Shown here in pieces: positions 1-5,660 of a stretch of 20,164 bases of DNA (position 1 is the first letter of the stretch; each line of letters starts with the position of its first letter). Made by a program: the position numbers and the translations under genes. Source of the stretch: a virus; IMG/VR virus record IMGVR_UViG_3300017971_000875, positions 1 to 20,164 of that record; one strand, given 5' to 3'. The notes beneath the pieces were generated by a model. That model was not told the origin of the DNA, searched no databases, and was given only the letters and a program-made list of their open reading frames with translations.

Positions 1-831
1 ACGCAGGGCGTGGTGCTGCGGTCCGGAGACAAGCACGCGGGGTTTGAAACGGAGGTGTTTGAGGTTTATGGGTGCAAGATATTGGCTACACGAAAGCGAT
101 TCCGGGATTGGGCGCTGGAGTCGCGATGTCTGACGCACGAGGCAGGGGGTCCGACGCTGCGGACCGATATCCCGATCGACATGCCGTTGAGGTTTTGGGA
201 GGATGAGGTGCTGCCGATCCGCAACGCGCTGTTGCGGTTCCGGCTGGAGCAATGGAAGCCGGAGATCGAGCTGGATTATAGCCAGATGGACGTCAGTGTG
301 GAGCAACGTTTGAACCAGGTGACGGTGGCGCTGCAGACGCTGATTGATGATCCAGAGTTGCAGGGAGAGCTGCGGGGGTTTATCCGGGAGTACAACCGGC
401 AACTGATTGTGGAGCGGGGGGCGTCGCTGACGGCGCGGGTGCTGGAGGCGATGGTGGGATTGTATTATATGGACCTGGAGGATAAGCGGATCCCGCCAGA
501 TTTGGCGGTGAAACGGGTAGCACGAGCGACGAATGTGTTGATCGATGCGGAGAATGAGGATGTGGATGAGGAGGATGAGGGGGGGCCGGAGGGGAATCTG
601 CGGGTGAAGCCGAAAAAGATCGGTGAGGTGGTACGCAAACAATTGCACTTCGGCACGGAGCGGCGCAGCGACGCGGGGCGAGCGTATGTGGTGATGATCG
701 ATCACGAGCGGATGAACGCGCTGCGGAGGCGGTTTGGGATTGATGAGGCTGCGCTGAAGCACATTATCCAGGTATTACGGGAGGGAATGGGGTTGGTGGG
801 AGAGCAAAAGGAGCTATTGTTGGATGCGTAG
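1..831 (+). CDS. Replication-type ATPase/helicase, C-terminal part (partial)
   Basis: The frame is open at the left edge and ends in TAG at 829-831, so the gene starts outside the window. The visible 276 codons contain a segment reading FEVYGCKILATRKRFRDWAL followed by ESRC. This resembles the post-Walker-B region of AAA+/DUF3631-like plasmid and phage replication ATPases, where a conserved 'ATR..F.D.ALESRC' block is common. A mainly helical middle follows, then an acidic stretch (EDVDEEDEGG). The basic C-terminus ends in a probable winged helix (roughly KIGEVVRKQLHFGTERR to the end). No Walker A is visible, which fits a missing N-terminal half. A role in DNA replication or primosome loading is inferred. 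That it is coding is clear; the family is moderately sure. Confidence 0.6.
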   Translation, partial: TQGVVLRSGDKHAGFETEVFEVYGCKILATRKRFRDWALESRCLTHEAGGPTLRTDIPIDMPLRFWEDEVLPIRNALLRFRLEQWKPEIELDYSQMDVSVEQRLNQVTVALQTLIDDPELQGELRGFIREYNRQLIVERGASLTARVLEAMVGLYYMDLEDKRIPPDLAVKRVARATNVLIDAENEDVDEEDEGGPEGNLRVKPKKIGEVVRKQLHFGTERRSDAGRAYVVMIDHERMNALRRRFGIDEAALKHIIQVLREGMGLVGEQKELLLDA

Positions 832-840
832 GCGTAACTT

Positions 841-933
841 CGGAACTTCTGGAACTTTGAATCGCGTTTTTCTGCTTCTGACAAAATGTTTTTGCAAATT
901 ACGTTTTGGGGGGATTCAAGTTCCAAAGTTCCG
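841..933. repeat. Imperfect inverted repeat with GGAACTT arms
   Basis: The left arm (841-863) and right arm (913-933) are near reverse complements. Each contains two GGAACTT units and ends in gattc/gaatc, with about 50 nt between them. It is the upstream counterpart of the perfect inverted repeat at 1121-1174. Confidence 0.65.
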
Positions 934-937
934 AAAT

Positions 938-1006
938 CCCCTCCCCCAGCCCCTCCTGCTGGGAGGGGAGTCAGGAAGGCGAAGCCCTCTCGATGGGAGG
1001 GGAGTA
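938..1006. repeat. Dispersed GC-rich palindrome, copy A
   Basis: A CCCCTCCCCCAGCCCCTCC arm is followed by TGCTGGGAGGGGAG, which can fold on itself. A second GGGAGGGGAGTAG segment follows after about 20 nt. Related copies lie at 12392-12457, 13823-13871 and 15068-15103. This is a small non-autonomous interspersed repeat of REP or MITE type. No U-tract follows, so it is not a typical terminator. Confidence 0.7.
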
Positions 1007-1120
1007 GAGTTACATAGATTTGGAGGAGTGGAGTATGGAACTTTGGAGCTTGTAGAACTTACTTATATGAGGTTTGAGAGCGATTCTTTACTATGTCGGC
1101 GACTGCTATGTGTTATGTCA

Positions 1121-1174
1121 TGGAACTTTGGAACTTTATTTTACACGGTTTTCGGGTCAAGTTCCAAAGTTCCA
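1121..1174. repeat. Perfect 16-bp inverted repeat (operator-like)
   Basis: The arms 1121-1136 (TGGAACTTTGGAACTT) and 1159-1174 are exact reverse complements, with a 22-nt loop. The right arm falls between the -35 position and the extended -10 of the candidate promoter at 1178-1186, a good place for a repressor or an autoregulating partition protein to bind. Confidence 0.75.
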
Positions 1175-1186
1175 AAATGGTACAAT
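1158..1186 (+). promoter_or_regulatory. Candidate extended -10 promoter for the parA operon
   Basis: TGG followed by TACAAT (1178-1186) matches an extended -10 element (TGnTATAAT) with one mismatch. No good -35 hexamer lies 17 bp upstream; that region is occupied by the inverted-repeat arm. Transcription would start near 1193, giving a very short leader before the ATG at 1206. This is inference from motif only. Confidence 0.4.
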
Positions 1187-1205
1187 TTTAGAATGGAGGG
1201 ATAAC

Positions 1206-1451
1206 ATGTACCACGATAATGGTAAATCGGATGATGAGTTGATGGGGGAGTTCTTGCAATTCCTGTCGGTGGGGACGGCTTTGGCTCGGAATGCGTTGGA
1301 GAATCATTTGGGGCCTCGGAGCCCGATGGTTGGTTTTTTGAGCCAGACGGCGCCGGTGCTGGCGCTGCACAGCGGGGCGCGAGCGGTGTTTCAGGGACTG
1401 GAGCTGGATGAGGAAGTGAGGGAGCAGATCGGGCGATTGGTTTCACATTGA
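1206..1451 (+). CDS. Small protein of unknown function (81 aa) preceding parA
   Basis: I chose the ATG at 1206 because a GGAGGG ribosome-binding site (1195-1200) sits five bases upstream. A longer open frame reaching further left is made of repeat sequence. The product starts MYHDNGKSDDELMGEFL, is mostly helical and soluble, has no cysteine and shows no motif I recognise. Its C-terminal half (GLELDEEVREQIGRLVSH) could form an amphipathic helix. It is the first gene after the candidate promoter and lies 50 bp before parA, so it may be co-transcribed with the partition genes. Function unknown. Confidence 0.65.
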   Translation: MYHDNGKSDDELMGEFLQFLSVGTALARNALENHLGPRSPMVGFLSQTAPVLALHSGARAVFQGLELDEEVREQIGRLVSH

Positions 1452-1453
1452 TC

Positions 1454-1484
1454 AACGGTAGACGGTAGAGGGTAAACAGTAGAC
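1454..1484. repeat. Short degenerate repeats of GGTAGAC
   Basis: The gap between the 81-aa gene and parA holds degenerate copies of a 7-bp unit (ACGGTAGACGGTAGAGGGTA, then AACAGTAGACA). It is a small intergenic tandem repeat with no evident function. Confidence 0.5.
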
Positions 1485-1501
1485 AGGGAAGGGGGTGCGT
1501 G

Positions 1502-2266
1502 ATGGAAACATTGGCAGTGGTGAATCAGAAGGGGGGAGTGGGGAAGACAACGACGGCGGTGACGTGTGCGCACGGGCTGGCGTTGGCTGGGCTGCAAGTC
1601 TTGGTGGTAGATCTGGACGCGCAGGGGAATGTGGCGGATAGCCTGGGGCTGGAGAAATGGGGCGGGTTGTACCGGATGTTGATGGGGGATAACACGTGTA
1701 TTATCGAGAGCGGGCGGGATGGGTTGGATTGCCTGCTCGGGGATAAACGGACGGTAGAGGCGAAGCAGATCCTGGCGGGGCGGGATTTTCGGGAGTACGC
1801 GCTGAAGGAAGCGTTGGCGCAGATGCCGTATACGTATGACGTGGTGATCCTGGACGTGGCGCCGGGTGTGGATCTGCTCCAGGTTAACGCGCTGGTGGCG
1901 TGCACGATGTTTATAATCCCAGTTTCACTATCACATCTGGCGCTGGTGGGGGCAGGAGACGCGCTGGCCAGCGCGGCGGCGTTGCGGCAGGGGGCGATGG
2001 GGGGGCAATTTTTGGGGATCCTGCCGATCATGTGGGAGCGGCAGACGAATGAGAGCCACGAGCAGCTCCAGACGCTGGCCAGGCAGTATGGAAAGTGGGT
2101 TTGGCCGCCGATCCCGGTGGATGTGAAGGCGCGGGAGTGCACGGCGTATGGGAAGACGCTATGGGAATATGCGCCAGGGTGCAGGGCGTTGGAGGGGGTG
2201 GAGATCCGGGGAGAGATGGTGGGGGGATATCGCAAGGTGGTGGAGAGATTGAGGGGGGAATTATGA
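1502..2266 (+). CDS. parA: ParA-type partition ATPase
   Basis: A 254-aa P-loop ATPase of the ParA/MinD (SIMIBI) class. The deviant Walker A KGGVGKTT is at residues 10-17, with both signature lysines; Walker A' DLDAQGN is at 37-43; the Walker B strand VVILDVAPG surrounds D118. The length is typical of small (type Ib-like or Soj-like) ParA proteins with no N-terminal HTH. The ATG at 1502 is chosen because it is well spaced from the purine-rich site AGGGAAGGGGG (about 1485-1495); a GTG one codon earlier is possible. Its stop overlaps the next start as ATGA, so it is translationally coupled to the ribbon-helix-helix gene. In plasmids such pairs segregate replicons over the nucleoid; in this phage context it suggests plasmid-like prophage maintenance. 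The family call is firm; the biological role is inferred. Confidence 0.9.
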   Translation: METLAVVNQKGGVGKTTTAVTCAHGLALAGLQVLVVDLDAQGNVADSLGLEKWGGLYRMLMGDNTCIIESGRDGLDCLLGDKRTVEAKQILAGRDFREYALKEALAQMPYTYDVVILDVAPGVDLLQVNALVACTMFIIPVSLSHLALVGAGDALASAAALRQGAMGGQFLGILPIMWERQTNESHEQLQTLARQYGKWVWPPIPVDVKARECTAYGKTLWEYAPGCRALEGVEIRGEMVGGYRKVVERLRGEL

Positions 2267-2628
2267 GTGAGCGACGTGAGGCGGGGGTGGATCCGGCTGT
2301 GCTCTCGATTTTGGGGGATGGGGAGCGACGTTCGCGATTGAGAACAAAGAGTCCGGGAGAACGACGGAAGGCACGGCGGGATGAGGAGCGGAGCAAGGCA
2401 ACGTACGATATCCCCGATTGGCTGCAGGGACGGGTGGCGGATCTGGCGGCGGAGGAGCGGTGCTCGATCTCTTCGGTGGTGTGTTTTTTGCTGGTGAGGG
2501 CACTGGAGGCATACGAGCGAGGGGAGATCGATTTTGAGGGGTATTATCGAGCGGTGAGGCATTTGAGGTTTGATTTTGTGTTGGAGACTCCGTTTATTGA
2601 CGCGTATAACGAGGAAAACCACGATTGA
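2263..2628 (+). CDS. Ribbon-helix-helix DNA-binding protein, likely ParA partner
   Basis: A 121-aa basic protein. The ATG at 2263 follows GAGGGGGGAA and overlaps the parA stop. The N-terminus (residues 21-45) is rich in Arg/Lys and Glu and probably disordered. Residues 45-83 fit a ribbon-helix-helix (MetJ/Arc/CopG class): a beta strand KATYDIP, helix DWLQGRVADLAAEE, turn CSIS, then a hydrophobic helix SVVCFLLVRALEAYERG. The C-terminal 35 residues are aromatic and acidic. Immediate coupling to parA is the arrangement of ParA-ParG/Omega-like cassettes, where the RHH protein binds short direct repeats (centromere/operator) and stimulates the ATPase. It could instead be a transcriptional regulator only. 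Confidence 0.7.
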   Translation: MSERREAGVDPAVLSILGDGERRSRLRTKSPGERRKARRDEERSKATYDIPDWLQGRVADLAAEERCSISSVVCFLLVRALEAYERGEIDFEGYYRAVRHLRFDFVLETPFIDAYNEENHD

Positions 2629-2629
2629 C

Positions 2630-2701
2630 GCTGGCGGTTATGCTGGCGTGCGGGCTGGCGGTTATGCTGGCGTGTGGGCTGGCGGTTATGCTGGCGTAGG
2701 G
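2630..2701. repeat. Three 24-bp tandem repeats (iteron-like)
   Basis: Units at 2630-2653, 2654-2677 and 2678-2701 are identical over the first 20 bases (GCTGGCGGTTATGCTGGCGT) and differ only in the last four. Each unit contains GCTGGCG twice. They lie directly behind the RHH gene and before the zinc-ribbon gene. Candidate binding array for the RHH/ParA system or a replication initiator; alternatively a slippage-generated repeat. An open frame (AGGYAGV repeated) runs through, but the strong ribosome-binding site lies downstream at 2731. Confidence 0.85.
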
Positions 2702-2743
2702 GCCAGCGTATGGATTGCGAGAGAGGGGTCAGGAGGCGCTAAA

Positions 2744-3157
2744 ATGGCGAATGAGGACAATGGGACGAATGGAAGGGTGAAGAGCGCAGGGGGCGAATTA
2801 GGGTGCTCTGAGGGGGGGAAGTTCTGGCGGTATTGCAAGGGATGCAAGCGGACGCTGCGGGCGGATGAATTCCAGGATGGGGAGAAGGAATACAGGCAAT
2901 GTAACAAATGCCGGGCGTCGCGGCGGCAATGGGCAGCGCAGAGGAAGCTGGAGCGGCAGGCGCGGGGTGAGGTGGCGAGCGGGCACCATAGGGAGGTCGG
3001 GGATCCGGATACGCTGGCGGCGGTGGAACGATTGGAGGCGGAGGGGTGGGCGCCAGCGGATTGGACGGAGCTGGCGGGGTTGCCGGGGGGGTTCCAGGTG
3101 ATACCAGCGAGGCGGCGGCCGGGGGATAATGGGACGGTGTGGGTTCAATTGCTTTAG
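2744..3157 (+). CDS. Zinc-ribbon protein (137 aa), phage accessory
   Basis: The start ATG at 2744 follows a perfect AGGAGG (2731-2736) with a 7-base gap; the open frame continues upstream through the 24-bp repeats but lacks a comparable start. Residues 26-60 form a four-cysteine zinc ribbon, C31-x2-C34 and C53-x2-C56 (YCKGCKRTL ... QCNKCRASR). This pattern is common at the front of HNH-type and other small phage DNA-binding proteins. A basic helix (RRQWAAQRKLERQAR) follows, then a C-terminal part with no catalytic HNH histidines. A nucleic-acid-binding role is likely; nuclease activity is not supported. Confidence 0.75.
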   Translation: MANEDNGTNGRVKSAGGELGCSEGGKFWRYCKGCKRTLRADEFQDGEKEYRQCNKCRASRRQWAAQRKLERQARGEVASGHHREVGDPDTLAAVERLEAEGWAPADWTELAGLPGGFQVIPARRRPGDNGTVWVQLL

Positions 3158-3175
3158 TGTAGGGCAATATTTAAC

Positions 3176-3201
3176 AAGGATGGACAGGATCAACAGGATG
3201 A
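3176..3201. repeat. ACAGGAT short direct repeat in intergenic leader
   Basis: The gap before the next gene contains GGACAGGATCAACAGGATGA, in which ACAGGAT occurs twice. Similar runs turn up between genes in several bacterial phyla. No function can be assigned. Confidence 0.45.
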
Positions 3202-3214
3202 ATTAGGGGGGGAG

Positions 3215-3697
3215 ATGATTGAGGGGATGAGTTGGGAGGAGGCGCGGGGGATTTGTGAGGAGCACGCGGATGATCTGGTGGGCACACACTGGCCGGAGCT
3301 GGTTTGTCCGCGGTGTGTGACAATTTGGGTGCGAGGGTATGAGTTTAGTGAGGGACAGGTGGCGGTGTTTGTGAAGGGGGCATGGCGGCGGCAGAGGGAG
3401 GGAGAGCGGCCATTTTCGCGGGGGTATTGGCTGGAGCGGGCGCCGTTTTATGGGAGCAGGGGGCGGTATGACGCATTGGTGGCGCTTCTGGGGGAGATCG
3501 GGGCGGTGCAGGATCGGAAGGGGAGGAGCTCAGGGCGGTTGATGTTCCCGCCGAAGACGGTGGTGAGGCAGATTAAGCGCTGGTATGCGCCTGGGCCGCC
3601 TGGGCAGAGTGGGCAGTCTGGGGAGGTTGGGAGTCGCGAATCGGTGGGGGGGGCGAATGGGAGGGGGGAGCGCGATCAAAAAATCGGGAGGGATTGA
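3215..3697 (+). CDS. Hypothetical protein with CPRC motif (160 aa)
   Basis: The start ATG at 3215 lies after AGGGGGGG; an alternative ATG at 3227 would remove four residues. Cysteines are C14, C31 and C34 (LVCPRCVTIW), which might bind a metal together with H17 or H25. The middle is rich in aromatic and basic residues (GAWRRQREGERPFSRGYWL). Residues 127-160 are a low-complexity Gly/Ser/Arg tail. I do not recognise the family. It is the last gene before the promoter/terminator region, so it probably ends the early block. Its stop codon overlaps the TTGACA box at 3694-3699. Confidence 0.65.
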   Translation: MIEGMSWEEARGICEEHADDLVGTHWPELVCPRCVTIWVRGYEFSEGQVAVFVKGAWRRQREGERPFSRGYWLERAPFYGSRGRYDALVALLGEIGAVQDRKGRSSGRLMFPPKTVVRQIKRWYAPGPPGQSGQSGEVGSRESVGGANGRGERDQKIGRD

Positions 3698-3722
3698 CAT
3701 TTTACTATAAATTTGGTTAACT
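3694..3722 (+). promoter_or_regulatory. Candidate promoter: consensus -35 with extended -10
   Basis: TTGACA at 3694-3699 is a perfect -35 box. After a 17-bp spacer, TGG then TTAACT (3714-3722) gives an extended -10 with a weak hexamer (three of six consensus bases). Transcription would start near 3729 and meet the terminator at 3775-3811. Motif-based inference. Confidence 0.45.
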
Positions 3723-3728
3723 GGTGAG

Positions 3729-3742
3729 GACGCGGGGGCGTC
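3729..3742 (+). other. Small hairpin in the leader
   Basis: GACGC (3729-3733) and GCGTC (3738-3742) pair around a GGGG loop. It would form at the very 5' end of a transcript from the candidate promoter at 3694-3722. Confidence 0.4.
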
Positions 3743-3774
3743 GACGCGGTACGTTAAGAAGGTTTGGTTATAAG

Positions 3775-3811
3775 GAGGGGCACACACGGGGTGTGGTGTC
3801 CCTCTTTTTTT
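3775..3811 (+). terminator. Intrinsic terminator before the late operon
   Basis: GAGGGGCACACAC (3775-3787) pairs imperfectly with GTGTGGTGTCCCTC (3791-3804), with one bulged base and a short G-rich loop, and is followed directly by seven T residues (3805-3811). This is a classical Rho-independent terminator. It either ends the early transcript or attenuates transcription into the holin and packaging genes. Confidence 0.8.
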
Positions 3812-3833
3812 ATGATAACGAGGGAGGATAACG

Positions 3834-4142
3834 ATGCAGGTGGAGTATAGCGTGGCGGATTTGCTGACGGTAGGCGGCGTGGGGGCGGTGACGCTGATCC
3901 TGATGCAGTTGGTGCTAAAGCCGTTGTTGGAGGGCCTTGAATCTCCGGAGAAGTGGCGGGGGCTGATCATCAACGGGACGGCGCTGGTGCTGGCGATCGC
4001 GCTGGCAATGGTGGCGGCGGCGGTGTGGATGGGGCTGAATCATTATGGCGTGCTGCAGGCGTTTTTGACCGGGCTGGGAGGCGCGGTGGTGGCGACCTCG
4101 GGGTATGAGGTGGCTAAAAATGCGGTGCGTTTGTTTCATTAA
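3834..4142 (+). CDS. Holin-like small membrane protein
   Basis: A 102-aa protein starting at an ATG with GGGAGG (3822-3827) six bases upstream. Three hydrophobic segments are visible: about residues 10-30, 44-68 (LIINGTALVLAIALAMVAAA) and 72-93. A short basic/acidic loop (EGLESPEKWRG) separates the first two, and the tail is short and charged. Size and topology fit a three-segment (class I-like) holin, which makes holes in the inner membrane at the end of infection. The terminal GYEVAKNAVR is reminiscent of phage holins. The placement ahead of the terminase is unusual and no endolysin is seen in the window. The membrane call is firm; the holin function is inferred. Confidence 0.65.
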   Translation: MQVEYSVADLLTVGGVGAVTLILMQLVLKPLLEGLESPEKWRGLIINGTALVLAIALAMVAAAVWMGLNHYGVLQAFLTGLGGAVVATSGYEVAKNAVRLFH

Positions 4143-4148
4143 CAATGT

Positions 4149-4577
4149 ATGGATGTGCTAAATGGGGTGGAGCTGAATTCACTGCCGGTTTGGGTGATCG
4201 CGGTGGTGATTGCGCTCCGACTGTTGCCTGCGACGGTTAAAGAGCTGGGCGTATTTGTGCCTTCATTGGGGCAATGGGTGGAGGTGCGACAGGCAAAGGT
4301 CCATCACGAGCTAAACTCACACGCAGCGGAGCAGGCGCATGATGTGCTGATTGACACCAAATTACTGACGCTACTGGAAGAGTCACTAAAACAGAGCTGG
4401 CACGCGCAGGAGGAATTAGAAACGCGGATGCGGCAAGTGGTGCAGGAGGTGCAGCGGACAAACGCGCTGGTGTCGGTGCTGAATATCACGATTACGAAGA
4501 TGTGTGACAAAAATATCGAGCTGTTGGGGTATCTAAAGGAGCGAAATTCGGATGACGCGGGATCCGAAAATGCCTAG
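4149..4577 (+). CDS. Membrane-anchored coiled-coil protein
   Basis: 142 aa; it starts seven bases after the holin-like gene. One transmembrane helix lies near the N-terminus (about residues 11-29, SLPVWVIAVVIALRLLPA), followed by a long heptad-rich region (about 60-130) likely to form a coiled coil. Such architecture occurs in phage lysis accessory proteins (antiholin or spanin-like) and in membrane-tethered virion proteins. There is no lipobox or signal-peptidase site. Its end overlaps the next gene by 26 bp. Exact function unknown. Confidence 0.6.
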   Translation: MDVLNGVELNSLPVWVIAVVIALRLLPATVKELGVFVPSLGQWVEVRQAKVHHELNSHAAEQAHDVLIDTKLLTLLEESLKQSWHAQEELETRMRQVVQEVQRTNALVSVLNITITKMCDKNIELLGYLKERNSDDAGSENA

Positions 4578-4908
4578 GATGAACGGGGTAGAATGCCGAT
4601 TAGAATACATACAGGAGGAGATCGAGCGGGCGGTCCTGGAGATCAGGGACGTCGTGGGCAGCGTGCGTATGGATATCGGCAAGCGGTTGATGGTGGTGGG
4701 GAATGATTTGTCACGGCTGATGGATAGGGTGGCGGATGCGAGGCAACTGGCGCAGCCGGAATGCTGGCGGTTAATGATGAGCGTGGACACGGCGCTGGCC
4801 AAAGAGTTTATTCGGGTGATCGAGCCGGAGGTGCTGGCGGAGGCGGTGGCAGAGAGCGAGGAGGGCGACCTGGTGAAGTTTGTTGAGGCGATTGAGGCAA
4901 GGTGGTAG
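4552..4908 (+). CDS. Small helical protein, unknown function
   Basis: 118 aa, overlapping the previous gene by 26 bp in another frame. The start ATG at 4552 is preceded by AAGGAGCGAAATTCGG, a good ribosome-binding site. The protein is predicted helical throughout, with a heptad-like region at about 15-65 (CRLEYIQEEIERAVLEIRDV) and an acidic C-terminal helix pair. It has no transmembrane segment. The overlap suggests co-translation with the membrane-anchored coiled-coil protein, and the two may bind each other through their coiled coils. No family recognised. Confidence 0.6.
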   Translation: MTRDPKMPRMNGVECRLEYIQEEIERAVLEIRDVVGSVRMDIGKRLMVVGNDLSRLMDRVADARQLAQPECWRLMMSVDTALAKEFIRVIEPEVLAEAVAESEEGDLVKFVEAIEARW

Positions 4909-4914
4909 GGGGTT

Positions 4915-5022
4915 TCTCGCGTTTTTAGATCTGGGGTGGAGTTGAGATCCCATTCCGAGCCGGACCCCTCTAGGTGAGGAATTCCCCCAACTTAGCTCCA
5001 CTTCAGATCTAAGGATGCGAGA
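4915..5022 (+). ncRNA. Long structured RNA hairpin upstream of terS (candidate)
   Basis: Arms 4915-4946 and 4991-5022 pair base for base over 32 positions with no bulge or mismatch: 25 Watson-Crick pairs and seven G-U wobbles (at 4921, 4923, 4924, 4934, 4935, 4942 and 4944). All seven are G-U in the + strand RNA; the other strand would show A-C clashes. The 44-nt loop can form a small CCTC/GAGG hairpin (4967-4979) or an ATTCC/GGAAT pairing (4952-4956 with 4978-4982). It lies 11 bases ahead of the terS ATG. It could be a 5' UTR control element, a separate small RNA, or a DNA-level packaging signal. No family recognised. Confidence 0.6.
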
Positions 5023-5033
5023 CAGGTAAGCGT

Positions 5034-5660
5034 ATGCATGAGATTCAGAGTTTACCGGGGATGGAGGGCGCGTTGAATCCTCGGGATGAAGCACAGATGA
5101 GAAGCGACCGAGCGCGGGCGATTTTTGAGGCGGCGGATGAGGTGAGCCCGTGGATGGATGATTATTGGGCGCTGATCGGGGAGGGCTGGCCATGGAGACA
5201 GGCGATTTACATGGTGTGGTCTAGTTTGCCGAAGGATCAGCGGGTGCCACGGACGCAGTATGATTTGGCGCGGGAGGTGCTGGGGTTGACGTCGGACCGG
5301 CAGATACGCGAGTGGCGGGATAAAAACCCAGCCATGGATGCGCGGATTGCGAAGCTGGCGGCGAGCGCGCTGGGGAAGGCGCGGGCGGAGATCTATGAAG
5401 CGCTGATACAATCGGCGAGCAAGGCGGATCCGCGAGCACATTCGGACCGGAAGCTGGCGCTGGAGATGCTGGGGGATTATGTGCCGAAGCAGGTTATGAG
5501 TGTGGGGCCGGTGGTGGCGGAGGATCTGGAGGAGATGGAGACGGAGGATCTGGTGGCGCTGGCACAGGTTCCGGGCGGAGAACCAGAGCAGGGGGAGGAT
5601 GAGGGATATAGCGAAGCGGGAGCTGGCGCGGCGGGAGCTGGCGCGGCGGTCGCTGATTGA
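5034..5660 (+). CDS. terS: Phage terminase small subunit
   Basis: 208 aa. TerS proteins recognise the viral DNA end or pac site and feed it to the large subunit. Here residues 51-97 (GWPWRQAIYMVW ... QYDLAREVLGLTSDRQIREW) fit the helix-turn-helix of TerS. They are followed by the typical helical oligomerisation stretch, including ARIAKLAASALGKARAEIYE. The acidic/Gly-Ala-rich tail (161-208) covers the part that overlaps terL. The ATG at 5034 has only a weak AGGTAA upstream; the ATG at 5061 is an alternative. The position directly before terL supports the call. The tail contains AGAGAAGAGAA, encoded by a 15-bp tandem repeat shared with terL in another frame. Confidence 0.8.
   Translation: MHEIQSLPGMEGALNPRDEAQMRSDRARAIFEAADEVSPWMDDYWALIGEGWPWRQAIYMVWSSLPKDQRVPRTQYDLAREVLGLTSDRQIREWRDKNPAMDARIAKLAASALGKARAEIYEALIQSASKADPRAHSDRKLALEMLGDYVPKQVMSVGPVVAEDLEEMETEDLVALAQVPGGEPEQGEDEGYSEAGAGAAGAGAAVAD

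Larger units (their letters stand above)
832..1205. promoter_or_regulatory. 374-bp non-coding control region with repeated GGAACTTT boxes
   Basis: I see no gene here; the open frames that cross it consist of translated repeats. It holds at least eight GGAACTTT-like half-sites in tandem pairs spaced 8-9 bp apart: 842-848 and 851-858; the reverse complement at 918-924 and 925-932; 1037-1044 and 1045-1051 (with a looser copy at 1054-1060); 1122-1129 and 1130-1137; and the reverse complement at 1159-1165 and 1166-1173. Paired head-to-head they form two inverted repeats. A GC-rich palindrome lies at 938-1006 and a candidate promoter at 1178-1186. Lying just ahead of the parA operon, the boxes could be operators or a partition centromere. 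They could also be a dispersed host repeat. Confidence 0.6.

Noticed and set aside
938-1006. GC-rich palindrome as a terminator of the replication gene.
   Set aside because: It has no U-tract and other family members lie inside coding sequence.
824-1204. Open frame of 126 codons across the repeat region.
   Set aside because: It is made of translated GGAACTTT boxes and GC-rich palindrome, with no ribosome-binding site.
1525-2622. Long minus-strand open frame opposite parA (365 codons).
   Set aside because: It mirrors parA and the RHH gene; the G-rich coding strand has few stops on its complement. The same holds for other minus-strand frames, for example 10548-11279 and 13672-14682.
2630-2701. 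The tandem repeats as a CRISPR array.
   Set aside because: The units are contiguous with no spacers and no cas genes are present.
2570-2743. Upstream extension of the zinc-ribbon protein through the AGGYAGV repeats.
   Set aside because: The perfect AGGAGG at 2731-2736 fits the ATG at 2744; the extension overlaps the RHH gene and the iterons.
4947-4990. GATCCCATTCCGAG in the hairpin loop resembles a part of 5S rRNA.
   Set aside because: Only a short similarity; the continuous 32-bp terminal stem and the length of the rest do not match 5S rRNA architecture.
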